Source: Prevotella sp.
GTDB lineage: Bacteria > Bacteroidota > Bacteroidia > Bacteroidales > Bacteroidaceae
Length of the DNA: 49,986 bases
Direction of reading: 5' to 3'
NCBI GenBank assembly: GCA_024688365.1
Contig: JAILEG010000024.1
Location: forward strand, 1 to 49,986
How positions within the stretch are numbered: the stretch's first letter is position 1; each line of letters begins with the position of its first letter. Shown piece after piece: positions 41,249 to 49,550 of the stretch. Position numbers and translations under genes: made by a program. The notes beneath the pieces are model-generated. The model saw only the letters and a program-made list of their open reading frames with translations, was not told the DNA's origin and ran no database searches.

Positions 41249-41704
41249 TCAACTGCCCTGAAGTATATAATAACAGGGGATGTCAGGACATTTGGCATCA
41301 TCCTCCTCCAACAGCTCCAATCCCTCGAAGAACACATGATCGTCATCCACCAGCTTGTCACGGACCTGATTGTGAATCTTGTAAAGTAACTCTGCGGTGG
41401 TAAAATGCCTGCCATCATCCGCCTGCAAAAGCAACTGCTCTTCCCGGGAGTCATCCTGGCTGCTGTCCCAGTACTCATACTGCACCAGAATACGATTGCC
41501 GATTAACTTCAGTTCGTCCGACCATGTATCTGAAAAAGACTCCCCTGACACCTCCTCATTGTATTCCTTCAAATCTTTTGTAAATGCAGCCAAGGAGGAG
41601 AAAGCCTCCTGCCTGAAAGTCCAGGCTATCCCGCTGAGTAATTCCTTGGGGAATTCCACGCGCTTGTCTACACCTTTCTTCTTAAACAGATCGAATATTC
41701 CCAT
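41249..41704 (-). CDS. Hypothetical small acidic protein
   Basis: A 151-residue protein starting MGIFDLFKKKG, a start often seen in Bacteroidota immunity-like proteins, then acidic and aromatic-rich (NRILVQYEYWDSSQDDSREE). No recognised domain. A -7 box lies 90 bp upstream, so this gene probably heads the run down to 40880 and perhaps 39054. Confidence 0.6.
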   Translation of the reverse strand: MGIFDLFKKKGVDKRVEFPKELLSGIAWTFRQEAFSSLAAFTKDLKEYNEEVSGESFSDTWSDELKLIGNRILVQYEYWDSSQDDSREEQLLLQADDGRHFTTAELLYKIHNQVRDKLVDDDHVFFEGLELLEEDDAKCPDIPCYYILQGS

Positions 41705-41793
41705 AAAATCAGCTTTTAGTTTCTATTAAATTCCACAACACTTTAATCCGGCTATCATGACTGACAGGATTTCCATGTCTTGTCTTTTCACCT

Positions 41794-41802
41794 GCAAATA
41801 TA
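41794..41802 (-). promoter_or_regulatory. -7 box for the 41704-39054 gene run
   Basis: Minus strand TATATTTGC. Flanking sequence is related to the ZIP promoter region. Confidence 0.55.
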
Positions 41803-41872
41803 ATAAAAAACAGAAAGACGGCAGAGCAAAAGCCGAAAAAATTGAGAACTGCCCACTCTTAAAGGCCATAAG

Positions 41873-41919
41873 AAGAGCCATATCAGCACTCGGACACCGA
41901 GTGTGATATGGCTCTTTCA
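41873..41919. terminator. Long inverted repeat, probable terminator of the 43296 gene
   Basis: AAGAGCCATATCA, then CACTCGG-ACA-CCGAGTG, then ATATGGCTCTT: an outer and an inner stem separated by a small bulge. On the minus strand it lies downstream of the membrane protein at 42004 and is followed by CTTATGG, without a real T tract; on the plus strand TTTC follows. Confidence 0.6.
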
Positions 41920-42003
41920 TTTTCAGCTATAAGCCGTAACTTCGGGCTGTCTCCGTTCTCAGCCTGCCCCATCCTCCATTGTAACACGTGATATCTTCAG
42001 CTG

Positions 42004-43296
42004 CTATCTCACGTAATAATAGGGTATTCCCAGGCGGCCGGAATATTCCTTCACGGTGACACTGTCACCTGCCGACAGACGGTTGTACACGTCCCTCGAC
42101 ACTTCCGCGGCAGTCTCCTCCCTACCGTTCCGCCACGGTTCCAGCAGCAGTTTCCGGCTGGTATGCTTGCTGTGCGTCTCCCATTTGCGGACTATCCTGG
42201 TCGGGTAGGTCTGCGGACGGCTGCTGTCCCATGCCTCATTGAACAGCAAGACGGAACTGTAAGAATAAAACATGGCGAAGAACGCTACGGCGGCAAGACT
42301 GCACACCGTGTCGAACCGCTTGCCTGACAGCCAGTTGAAGTCGTGCCACATGAAGATTGTCAGCAACAGGAGGAATACGGTTGCGAAGGGCAGCCAGAAG
42401 TTGCCGTGGTCAAGGATATTCATTGCGACGGCACACAATGACATCCCCATCGCAGGTCCGTAGGTGCTGCCGAGGAGTGTGGGGTAAGGGGCCGAGTGCC
42501 TGGTGTAGAGTTTTATCCGCCCCTTTGAGAGGAGATAGATGCAACTGGCGATGAGAGGATAAAGGAGGCAGACAACCAGCAGGGGCCTGAACCAGCTGTC
42601 CAGGACAGCCAGGGCAATGCCTGCCACCCATCCCATGACGTTCAGCGGGCGCAGACGGTGGCTGAGACGCTCGGCATGGCGCAGACGGTCGGCGCGGTCA
42701 GCACCATAGAGCGGATTGGATGCCAGCTCGGCAAGGTCGTCCTCCGCCTTCCGTGCCTTCAGGTCGGTGAAAGCCCTGAAAGCCCAGAGCCGCACACCGT
42801 CATAGTCACGGTAATACTTGCTGAAAGTAATCGTGCGCCCTGCCCCATCGAAAGGCACAAAGCGGAAGCCGCTTTTCGTCAGCTCCACTCCCTCGATGGA
42901 ACTGAAGAAGAGCGTCCGCCTGCCAAAGAGGCCAACTGACATGACGCTGTCATCATCAATGATGACCCTCGACTTCCTTACATCCAGCCATACAATCACC
43001 GCCATCAGAATGAGCCAGCAGCCACCTGCCCCTGTCACATAATCAGCCTCCTTGTCAGCCCATCCGGAACAGGCGGAATAAGCCAGTCCGCCGCCGATGG
43101 CCGCAAAAACCAAGGAGAAGAGGACGGCAATGATAGCCCACTTCCTCTCAGCGGAATACGGTCTTGCCGCCCCGTGGCTTCCCGCCTCCCGTGCTGACCG
43201 TGGCAGCACTATGCGCCCCGTGCCCAGCCTGTGGCTGTCAGTCCGTCCCACAGTTTCCATCCATTTTCTGTATTTGTATTCGTACGCAAGCAACAT
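42004..43296 (-). CDS. Hypothetical membrane protein with PH-like segment
   Basis: A 430-residue protein. Hydrophobic pairs at about 55-75/85-105, 215-262 and 290-345 suggest six to eight membrane spans. Between the first and second groups lies a soluble stretch (RVIIDDDSVMSVGLFGRRTLFFSSIEGVELT and FVPFDGAGRTITFSKYYRDYD) of bacterial PH-like pattern. The C-terminal 80 residues are soluble and Arg-rich. The ATG was preferred over a GTG two codons upstream. Family unknown; not clearly part of the run below it, from which it is separated by an inverted repeat. Confidence 0.6.
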   Translation of the reverse strand: MLLAYEYKYRKWMETVGRTDSHRLGTGRIVLPRSAREAGSHGAARPYSAERKWAIIAVLFSLVFAAIGGGLAYSACSGWADKEADYVTGAGGCWLILMAVIVWLDVRKSRVIIDDDSVMSVGLFGRRTLFFSSIEGVELTKSGFRFVPFDGAGRTITFSKYYRDYDGVRLWAFRAFTDLKARKAEDDLAELASNPLYGADRADRLRHAERLSHRLRPLNVMGWVAGIALAVLDSWFRPLLVVCLLYPLIASCIYLLSKGRIKLYTRHSAPYPTLLGSTYGPAMGMSLCAVAMNILDHGNFWLPFATVFLLLLTIFMWHDFNWLSGKRFDTVCSLAAVAFFAMFYSYSSVLLFNEAWDSSRPQTYPTRIVRKWETHSKHTSRKLLLEPWRNGREETAAEVSRDVYNRLSAGDSVTVKEYSGRLGIPYYYVR

Positions 43297-43299
43297 GCC

Positions 43300-43331
43300 C
43301 ACGCAGGTGTAGGCTCACGCAGGCGTAGGCT
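43300..43331. repeat. Two 16-bp direct repeats at a gene start
   Basis: CACGCAGGTGTAGGCT followed at once by CACGCAGGCGTAGGCT, directly upstream of the membrane protein start. Possible operator. Confidence 0.75.
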
Positions 43332-43625
43332 TACGTTATCATGATATTGCGCAGCCGCATCGCATCATATTCCATTATCACGACGTGAACATATTACCGC
43401 ACAGCCACACTGTTGCGCAGCCCCATGATGATAAATCCCTATAATTGCGTAATCCCATTTCCTCCCTCATCCTATTCTTGCCGTCAATTGCCCTTGCTCA
43501 GCTGCCCTTTGCATAACTATGCCGGCATCACAGCCTATGGGAATCCCTCCCCCGTAGGCACTCCCCTCCCCCGGGAGGGGCTGGGGGTGGGCCTCTTGGG
43601 GGTGGGCTTTCGGGGTGGGCCCTCC
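43332..43625. other. Intergenic region with palindromic element copy 12
   Basis: The left part contains GC/AT-mixed sequence with GTTGCGCAGCC and ATTGCGCAGCC near-repeats (about 43348 and 43411); the right part is palindromic element copy 12. No gene seen. Confidence 0.5.
43558..43622 (+). repeat. GC-rich palindromic element, copy 12
   Basis: CACTCCCCTCCC, CC loop, GGGAGGGGCTGGGGGTGGGC, then extra GGGGGTGGGC and CGGGGTGGGC copies. It runs up to the stop codon of the partition gene. Confidence 0.88.
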
Positions 43626-44255
43626 TTACAGCAGGCTCTCTCCGAAGATAGCGTTCTTGATGTCCTTCTCGTGGTCGAACACGAAGCGGGCAACAATGGC
43701 ACTGAGCAGCGCCGTTGACGGCAGCTTGATGCTCGTGGCCGACTTCAGGCGGTCCAGCACGCTCTTCAGGTCGGAGTCAATATACACTGTTGCCAACCGT
43801 GAGTCACGGGCCTTGTAGTCACGCGCCAGATCGAGGAAGAGCTGCCAGCTGTCCTCACCGCTGTCCTTGGCGATGCTGTACTCCCGTGCCAGCTGCTTGC
43901 CCTCTGCCTTCGGCAGTTTCTTGGCAGCCGGTGCCGTGCGGTCCTTCCCATCCTGTGTCTGGGCAGGCTCATGCCGCATCGCCGCATGCCGTGTGAAGCT
44001 CTCCGCCTGAACCGCTGCGGGCTGTACGGGCTGCGCCCCCTCAACAGGTGCCGCCTGTGCCATATCCTCATCCTGTGCCTGGGCAGCAGCCTCCTGCTCC
44101 AGAACTTCTGACCCAGCGGCAGCCGCTTCCGTCATTGTCGACTCATCCTGTTCCCTGTTCACTGTGGCGGGAGCCTCGCCCCCACCCCGCTGCACGTTAT
44201 GTGCCAGTCCCGCCAGACCACCCGGCAGCATGACCTTTGTTTTCTTTTTTGCCAT
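43626..44255 (-). CDS. Partition-associated DNA-binding protein (ParB-like, RHH type)
   Basis: A 209-residue protein: a basic start MAKKKTKVMLPGG, a long Ala/Gln/Glu-rich disordered middle (30-125), and a folded C-terminal domain (about 150-209) with ATVYIDSDLKSVLDRLK, a beta strand plus helices as in ribbon-helix-helix and DUF3408-type proteins. It follows a ParA gene, and the whole interval between the two holds tandem repeats. This fits small centromere-binding partners in ParA-type partition loci, not the classic KorB-like ParB. Three 15-bp direct repeats lie directly before its start and may be its operator or centromere. Confidence 0.7.
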   Translation of the reverse strand: MAKKKTKVMLPGGLAGLAHNVQRGGGEAPATVNREQDESTMTEAAAAGSEVLEQEAAAQAQDEDMAQAAPVEGAQPVQPAAVQAESFTRHAAMRHEPAQTQDGKDRTAPAAKKLPKAEGKQLAREYSIAKDSGEDSWQLFLDLARDYKARDSRLATVYIDSDLKSVLDRLKSATSIKLPSTALLSAIVARFVFDHEKDIKNAIFGESLL

Positions 44256-44272
44256 ATCGTTTCTTATCTTTT

Positions 44273-44317
44273 TTTAATTGTTTCGTATTTAATCGTTTCG
44301 TGTTTTATTGTTTCGTG
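44273..44317. repeat. Three 15-bp direct repeats upstream of the ParB-like gene
   Basis: TTTAATTGTTTCGTA, TTTAATCGTTTCGTG and TTTTATTGTTTCGTG in exact tandem, with a partial fourth (TATCGTTTCTTA) overlapping the start region at about 44255-44267. Typical of binding sites for ribbon-helix-helix proteins. Confidence 0.88.
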
Positions 44318-44353
44318 TTCAAAATCAGATACCACTCATCTCATTGATCTCAC

Positions 44354-44515
44354 AGCGGAAGACTGTCCGTCCCCTCGGTTATGAAAGCGGAATACTGTCC
44401 GTCACCCTTGGTTATGAAAGCGGAAGACTGTCCGTCTCGGTATTTCAAAAAGAGAAGACCGCATGCGCTATCACCCCAAAAGCAGAATACCGCCCGTCCC
44501 TCCAGTCCCCAAAAA
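44354..44515. repeat. Five degenerate 32-bp tandem repeats
   Basis: The first three units open GCGGAAGACTGTCCGTC or GCGGAATACTGTCCGTC and contain GGTTATGAAA or GGTATTTCAAAA; the fourth and fifth (GAGAAGACCGC..., GAATACCGCCCGTCC...) are diverged. Placed between the two partition genes, they are candidate centromere (parS) sites. Confidence 0.75.
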
Positions 44516-44552
44516 ATGTAAAATCCCCTGCCCCGTCCCAGGGCTATCCCGC

Positions 44553-44642
44553 CATTCACCCCCCTCCCTTTCGGGGAGGGCTTAGGGGGGGGGGAGGCTG
44601 TTCCTCCCTTTCGGGGAGAAGCTGGGGGGAGAGGCTGTTCTC
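44553..44642 (+). repeat. GC-rich palindromic element, copy 13 (double)
   Basis: ACCCCCCTCCCTTTCGGGGA, a GGGCTTAGGGG run ending GAGGCTGTT, then a second CCTCCCTTTCGGGGAGAAGC unit ending GGGGAGAGGCTGTTC. Two copies in tandem, running up to the parA stop codon. Confidence 0.88.
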
Positions 44643-45304
44643 TACTTCATCCTCTTCAGTATATACTCAAACGCACTCTTCACCGCCTCCCGCTGTGTGG
44701 CCACCAGCTCAAACGTGTTGGTGCGCTTCAGCGTGGCACGGCTGTTGACAACAGGTGTCACCTTACCGTAGTTCTTGAAGATATCGTCCGTCTCACGCCA
44801 CATGCGCTGCTCGTCCGTTGTGCCGATGCGTGGGTCGATGCGGTTCGGGACAAAGAAGATCTGCGCGTGCATCTGAGGGTTATGCTCCCGTAACGCATTG
44901 AGAACCTGCACGAAGACGCCTGTCGAGTCGAGTGTCTTGTCCTCATATTCGTAGGGGCAGATGATGTAGTCCGCATCCACGAAGAGCGGAGCCAGTCCGT
45001 CCTCACTGATGTTACCCGGCGAGTCGAACAGCACATAACCCTCCACCTGTGAGGCTGAGTCCATCAGCTGCTGCATCGTCTCAGGGTCGGCGACATCAAA
45101 GTCCTGGACGTTGTAAGGCTCCTCCTCACCCTCATACAGCTGAACATCCTTCTGACGCTGCATGAGAATCGTCTTCTGCAAGTCAGTATCAATGATGCAG
45201 ACCTCCTTCCCCTTCCAGGCAAGATAATTGGCAAAGAGAATACAGAGCGTACTCTTCCCTACTCCACCTTTCTGATTCGCAAAAACAATTTTTCTATTTT
45301 TCAT
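44642..45304 (-). CDS. ParA family partition ATPase
   Basis: A 220-residue ParA/MinD-type ATPase. Deviant Walker A QKGGVGKST at 11-19 (Lys12, Lys17), switch I CIIDTDLQKT (about 35-44), and Walker B VLFDSPGN (about 92-99). At this size it lacks an N-terminal DNA-binding domain, so it belongs with type Ib-like ParA proteins that rely on a small partner for repression. It would move DNA by forming a gradient on the nucleoid, stimulated by the centromere-bound partner encoded downstream. The upstream region is AT-rich. Confidence 0.93.
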   Translation of the reverse strand: MKNRKIVFANQKGGVGKSTLCILFANYLAWKGKEVCIIDTDLQKTILMQRQKDVQLYEGEEEPYNVQDFDVADPETMQQLMDSASQVEGYVLFDSPGNISEDGLAPLFVDADYIICPYEYEDKTLDSTGVFVQVLNALREHNPQMHAQIFFVPNRIDPRIGTTDEQRMWRETDDIFKNYGKVTPVVNSRATLKRTNTFELVATQREAVKSAFEYILKRMK

Positions 45305-45545
45305 TGTTTATATATTTATATTTCTACACTCTTACGTTTAAATCTATTTATCTAAGCAAGATCTCCGTCTGACCCGAACGTTAATTACTCATTTACAGTC
45401 TGATAATCAGATATTTAAATCAACAAAAAACACTCTTTCAAGTCTGCTGAACCATAGCAAGACAAGCAGCTGGCCCTGCTAAAAGATATATAATAATATA
45501 TTTACTTAAAAACATATACATATTTACATCTTAATTGGATTCATT
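45305..45545. other. AT-rich spacer upstream of parA
   Basis: AT-rich with runs such as TATATATTTATATTTC and AGATATATAATAATATATTT. No clear TAnnTTTG box was found for parA. No gene. Confidence 0.5.
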
Positions 45546-46232
45546 TCACTCATCACTTCCCCTCCCGACAATGGGGCTTAACATCCGCTTCCACACAATG
45601 CCGATTGCCAGCAAAACGGCCACAACTGCTCCTGCAAAAACAGCCTCGCCCATCAAAGGAAAACTATAGACCATGTGCAGAGGAAGGAAAACTGCAAACA
45701 GCAACAGGAACACAGATGAGAATACTATCTGCCAGATACCCAAGGAGCGAAGTCTGCCGGCTGACAAATGACTGATTTTCCAAAGCAAACAGAAATAAGA
45801 AAGGAAAGCTAAACCCCAACCTGCCATGCCGAAAAAATCATATGGCAGGGCCACTTCCTGCTCTGGGGAAAGAAGAAAACCGACTTTCTCAACTGACAGG
45901 TAGACCAACGCTCCTGCCACAAAGATACATGACAAGAGGCTCACGGCATGCCAACCATGCACCTCCTTCCCTACCCTACGGGCAACTATGCCCAGGACAA
46001 GGAGGATGCCAGCCAGTGATATGCCAGCCAAAAGCTCAGCTGAAGTCGACAGATAATCAGCTGTCACGCTCTGGTTTGGACTCAGAAAACCCGCCGTAAA
46101 CAGGTCTGACTGACTGAAAACAGCCAAAATATCACCTAAAACACCCATAATGAATAGAAATAAAAGCCCATTCAGCATATTTTCCTCCACATTCCTTACA
46201 GGCAAGAAAGTCAACTTTTTATCACTTATCAT
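45546..46232 (-). CDS. Hypothetical polytopic membrane protein
   Basis: A 228-residue protein with about six hydrophobic segments and little soluble sequence, ending MLSPIVGRGSDE. The start at MISDKKLTFL was chosen because the predicted transcript starts near 46260, after the earlier in-frame TTG; a later Met (MLNGLLF) is also possible. Its size and topology resemble the next gene, with which it may be co-functional. No family recognised. Confidence 0.6.
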   Translation of the reverse strand: MISDKKLTFLPVRNVEENMLNGLLFLFIMGVLGDILAVFSQSDLFTAGFLSPNQSVTADYLSTSAELLAGISLAGILLVLGIVARRVGKEVHGWHAVSLLSCIFVAGALVYLSVEKVGFLLSPEQEVALPYDFFGMAGWGLAFLSYFCLLWKISHLSAGRLRSLGIWQIVFSSVFLLLFAVFLPLHMVYSFPLMGEAVFAGAVVAVLLAIGIVWKRMLSPIVGRGSDE

Positions 46233-46267
46233 ATCAATATTCACTATCAAAAGCAGCTCAAAAGCAA

Positions 46268-46276
46268 GCAAAGGTA
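46268..46276 (-). promoter_or_regulatory. -7 box for the 46232 membrane protein gene
   Basis: Minus strand TACCTTTGC. It places the start site inside the upstream open frame and so decides the start codon of the gene. Confidence 0.6.
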
Positions 46277-46423
46277 ACTAAAAGCACCCGTACGCTATCA
46301 CTTTGTAAACTTCACACTGTTCCAAACTCGCTCATTTCTGCGATATTCCAAGTGAGATTCCCCCACCCGACCGAATATGCGGAAAATGAAACAGGACAGA
46401 AATACAGCCTCACTCAAAACATC

Positions 46424-47152
46424 TTACTTATACTGATTGAGGTCAGAATCATCTCCATCCTCTTCCGGAATATCGGTCGACATGCTCAGACGCAGCATGA
46501 CAAACGGAATGACGGACAGCACAAATCCAAAAATTGTCGTCATCACTCCGAGAGTTTGAATCGTATTCATAGAGACACCTCCCACATTATTGTATATATA
46601 GTAGAAGATAAGGTCGGAAACCTGTGAGAGAACAGGAGCCCCCAAGAGAGCCCAACCATAATTGCGGATAGAACCCGAGAATTTCCTTATCAGCCCGATA
46701 CCCAGGAATATTTCCGCAAGGAAAACAAACAGATTACTATACGTGCAGAATCTGTGGATCAGGACATCAGTTTGAGAAACCTGGAACAGAGTGTTCTGCA
46801 ATGGCTCACTGAAAGCTGACGAATATGCACCAGCCAAAACACTCAAGCCAGTAAGAACCATCATCACGACAACGGCCAACTGCAAGATGAAATGCTTGCT
46901 CTTATTCAGACAACGGCGGAACACCTCCCACAATGTCAGCTTCGTCAACATGAGCAATATCCTTTCAGCAATCTGGATTCCCGTAGTGCTTTGAACAGTT
47001 GAGAAAGCTTGAGTCAAAACATTCTGACCCTCATTCGGCATACCCGTCCAGTGGTCTATGAGATTCACAACACTGAAGGCAAGAAAGAGCCCCACCCCCC
47101 AGTTCAGCACCTCATTCTGAACCTCTGTCACACAAAACTTCTTTAACTTCAT
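46424..47152 (-). CDS. Hypothetical polytopic membrane protein
   Basis: A 242-residue protein with about six hydrophobic segments (FLAFSVVNLI, LAVVVMMVLTGLSVLAGAYS, LFVFLAEIFLGIGLI and others) and a very acidic end (STDIPEEDGDDSDLN). The start at MKLKKFCVTEV was chosen; the open frame before it is an AT-rich stretch coding Ile/Tyr. The DNA upstream is almost pure A/T. No family recognised; similar in plan to the 46232 gene. Confidence 0.6.
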   Translation of the reverse strand: MKLKKFCVTEVQNEVLNWGVGLFLAFSVVNLIDHWTGMPNEGQNVLTQAFSTVQSTTGIQIAERILLMLTKLTLWEVFRRCLNKSKHFILQLAVVVMMVLTGLSVLAGAYSSAFSEPLQNTLFQVSQTDVLIHRFCTYSNLFVFLAEIFLGIGLIRKFSGSIRNYGWALLGAPVLSQVSDLIFYYIYNNVGGVSMNTIQTLGVMTTIFGFVLSVIPFVMLRLSMSTDIPEEDGDDSDLNQYK

Positions 47153-48498
47153 ATATACATATATATAAATAGATTCAAATAAATAAGCACATAAAAGCGC
47201 AGTTACATTTTTATAAATGCAAATATACATCTATTTATTGAGAAAAACAAATATGTTCTAATATTTTTAACAAGAAAGATATAAACATAAAACAACAAAA
47301 AAGCAAATAAATAAACATATTATAAAACATAAATACTTATATATATTTATATAACAATATAGCAAAGCACAATTCAAACTCAACGATTGTACTTTCAAGA
47401 TTCATATTGAACTCACAGCAAAAACAAAAGCAATAAAACAAAGCTATTAATAAATAATATATATTTATATAATAATATATAATCAAAAAGAACAACAATT
47501 ATCAACAAAAATATATAAACACATAAACATATATGATGAACAGATAAACGTCAACATGAGGTGTCCTTTCCAGCAAACTACACATCGCATACCTTTATCA
47601 GAGATGAACAAACGGTAAAACTGGAGCATGCACGCTACAAAAAAGGGAAAGGAAAGACAAAACTGGCAGCTACAGAAAGCCACACGCATACGAATTATAC
47701 TGTACAACCCTTTAAAACAGGTTATTAGAAGCATAAAACACGAGCCTACTCCCTCTGGCTCTGACAAACCCTGGCAAGCGGAAGCTGACAGTTCAAGAGA
47801 GAGGAAAGAGCAAAGATATAAATATATATTTATCTAAACACTTGAATATCAAGCAACAACATCTAATACTTCAAAACGCTTACGTTCCAAAAGAATACAC
47901 CACACCGCCTCCAAACAGCAAGCAATCAGCCCCAAGCCTTCACCAGCTCTTCAGACAAGGCAACAGCAGCAGGACAGCGACAAGCGAAAAGCCACACCCA
48001 GAGGATTTGCCTTTTTGGGGCTCACCATCATGAATATCCTCTTCCGCCATTTCGCTACAGGGCACAGCTGTCCCGGCTCACACATCATCCTCATTCGTCC
48101 AACAGAAAACCGAAAGCTGAGAAGTCTATCACACATCGCATGTCCTGCCTTACAGGCAGAATACCAGGTTGGATTCTGTCACCATCAACAGCACCTATAG
48201 ACAAGAGAGAAGAAAAGCTGAAAGGACAAAATAAACAAATATATAAACATATAGAATATTAATAAACAGCGAGTAATAAGTATTATCTTGCTGAAAATAT
48301 GGCATCAGACTGAGACAAGATGAAAACGAAAGACCCCTGCCACACGACAAGAGTAGGATTGAGAGCGAAATGCCTGAGACAAATAAATGAGGGGAAAGAC
48401 GGAAGCGGGAAACTGATCAAGCAACCAAAAGAGGAATAAAACCATAGCCCAACGTAGCAAGAAGAAACACCAAGCCCATCGGAATATATCGGACGAGT

Positions 48499-48619
48499 CA
48501 CAGAGGAATAACAGAGGGATCACAGAGGAATCACAAAGGAACCACAAAGGAACCGCAGAGGGAAAGCAGAGGAAAAGTAGAGGAATTACAAAGGAACCGC
48601 AGAGGGAGAGCAGAGAAAA
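48499..48619. repeat. 11 x 11-bp tandem array
   Basis: Eleven contiguous 11-bp units related to CRCARAGGRAY (for example CACAGAGGAAT, CACAAAGGAAC, CGCAGAGGGAA). The array is purine-rich and sits in the AT-rich non-coding region. Confidence 0.9.
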
Positions 48620-48740
48620 TTTCCAAACAACTCCAAGGAAGTCCCCACTAACGAAACACCATCTGGATATTCCTGCCACACCAGCCAAGTTCATGCCGCA
48701 CTGTGTAATGTCATCACAATGCACTTCAAGTGATTCGTGC

Positions 48741-48820
48741 ATCCTCCTCACCATGCCCTCCCACCTGCTACGTCCCAATCCTCCTCACCATGCCCTCCCA
48801 CCTGCTACATCCCAATCCTC
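48741..48820. repeat. 37-bp tandem duplication
   Basis: Two copies of a unit containing CTCCTCACCATGCCCTCCCA and CCTGCTACRTCCCAAT, differing at one base, plus a partial third start. Confidence 0.88.
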
Positions 48821-49206
48821 CACGCTGCCCCCAACCGTCCTTACACCCAGTGCCGCACTGCTGACGTCTCGCCAAAGCACCTACCTCCAGCCTATACCGA
48901 ATGTGCATCACCCCTTCAAACTCATTTGCAGAACAGGGATTCCAAAGCAGCCGCCCCCGTCCACATGCTATCTGCAAAAGTGGGAAACAAGACAAATAAA
49001 CATAAAGATATAAATATATACAATACTAATAATCAATAACATATAACATTTATATAAAAGTAAACCAAGGACAGACTAAGGGAGGACTATACAATGCCGA
49101 CAGAATTAACAAAACAGCTCTGATTTGTCTTCATGACCCCATGCGCCGCCCATCAAATATACTTTCACACTTCCCCATCATCCGGGCTGCACCGTTGCTG
49201 CAAAAT

Positions 49207-49550
49207 ATCACGTCGTGTGAGGGAGCAAATGAAGAAGACAGAAAGCCTGGCAAAGCAGCCGCTACGGCAGTAATCACCATACCGACTTGTGAGGGAGCAA
49301 AGCGAGAAGGCTGAAAGCCTGACAGAGCATAGACAGGAGTGGAGCGGGAGCGGAACCCCTGTGAGAAAGCAGGGGATTAATAACTCTGAAGGAGTGACAG
49401 AGAATAACCATAATCAAAGTCCTTGGGCGATATTATATACGTATTGCTGCTCCCTCCTTCGGAGTAACACTCGCTTTGACATAACACAACAGAGTCCCGT
49501 TTACACACTACCTCTGCCTATGCGCCGTCAGGCTTTCAGCCTTCCACATC
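49207..49550. repeat. Second copy of the end repeat, with inverted arm
   Basis: GTGAGGGAGCAAA occurs twice (49217 and 49290), each followed by GAAAGCCTG. The stretch from GAAGGCTGAAAGCCTGACAG through GGAACCCCTGTGAG to CTCTGAAGGAGTGACAGAG (about 49308-49401) matches the arm at 1-91, and 49445-49550 holds the inverted partner (CGTCAGGCTTTCAGCCTTCC). More diverged than the copy at the left end. Confidence 0.8.

Larger units (their letters stand above)
44256..44641. other. Repeat-filled spacer between parA and its partner
   Basis: Holds three 15-bp repeats, five degenerate 32-bp repeats and palindromic element copy 13 (listed separately). No gene. Confidence 0.7.
47153..49288. other. AT-rich non-coding region
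   Basis: More than 2 kb in which no reading frame looks like a protein. 47153-47530 and parts further on are nearly pure A/T with ATATATTTATATAATAATAT-type runs. A minus-strand TATCTTTGC box at 47810-47818 could start a transcript towards 47600, but the frames there begin with TTG or are Cys/Phe-rich and unconvincing. Contains an 11-bp array and a 37-bp duplication (listed separately). Confidence 0.65.

Noticed and set aside
47483..47767. 94-residue minus-strand frame downstream of a -7-like box
   Set aside because: It needs a TTG start, is Cys/Phe-rich without a family, and sits in AT-rich DNA; not enough to call a gene.
48305..48778. 157-residue minus-strand reading frame
   Set aside because: Most of it is translated 11-bp repeat array (Phe/Leu/Ser/Pro-rich); no start signal.
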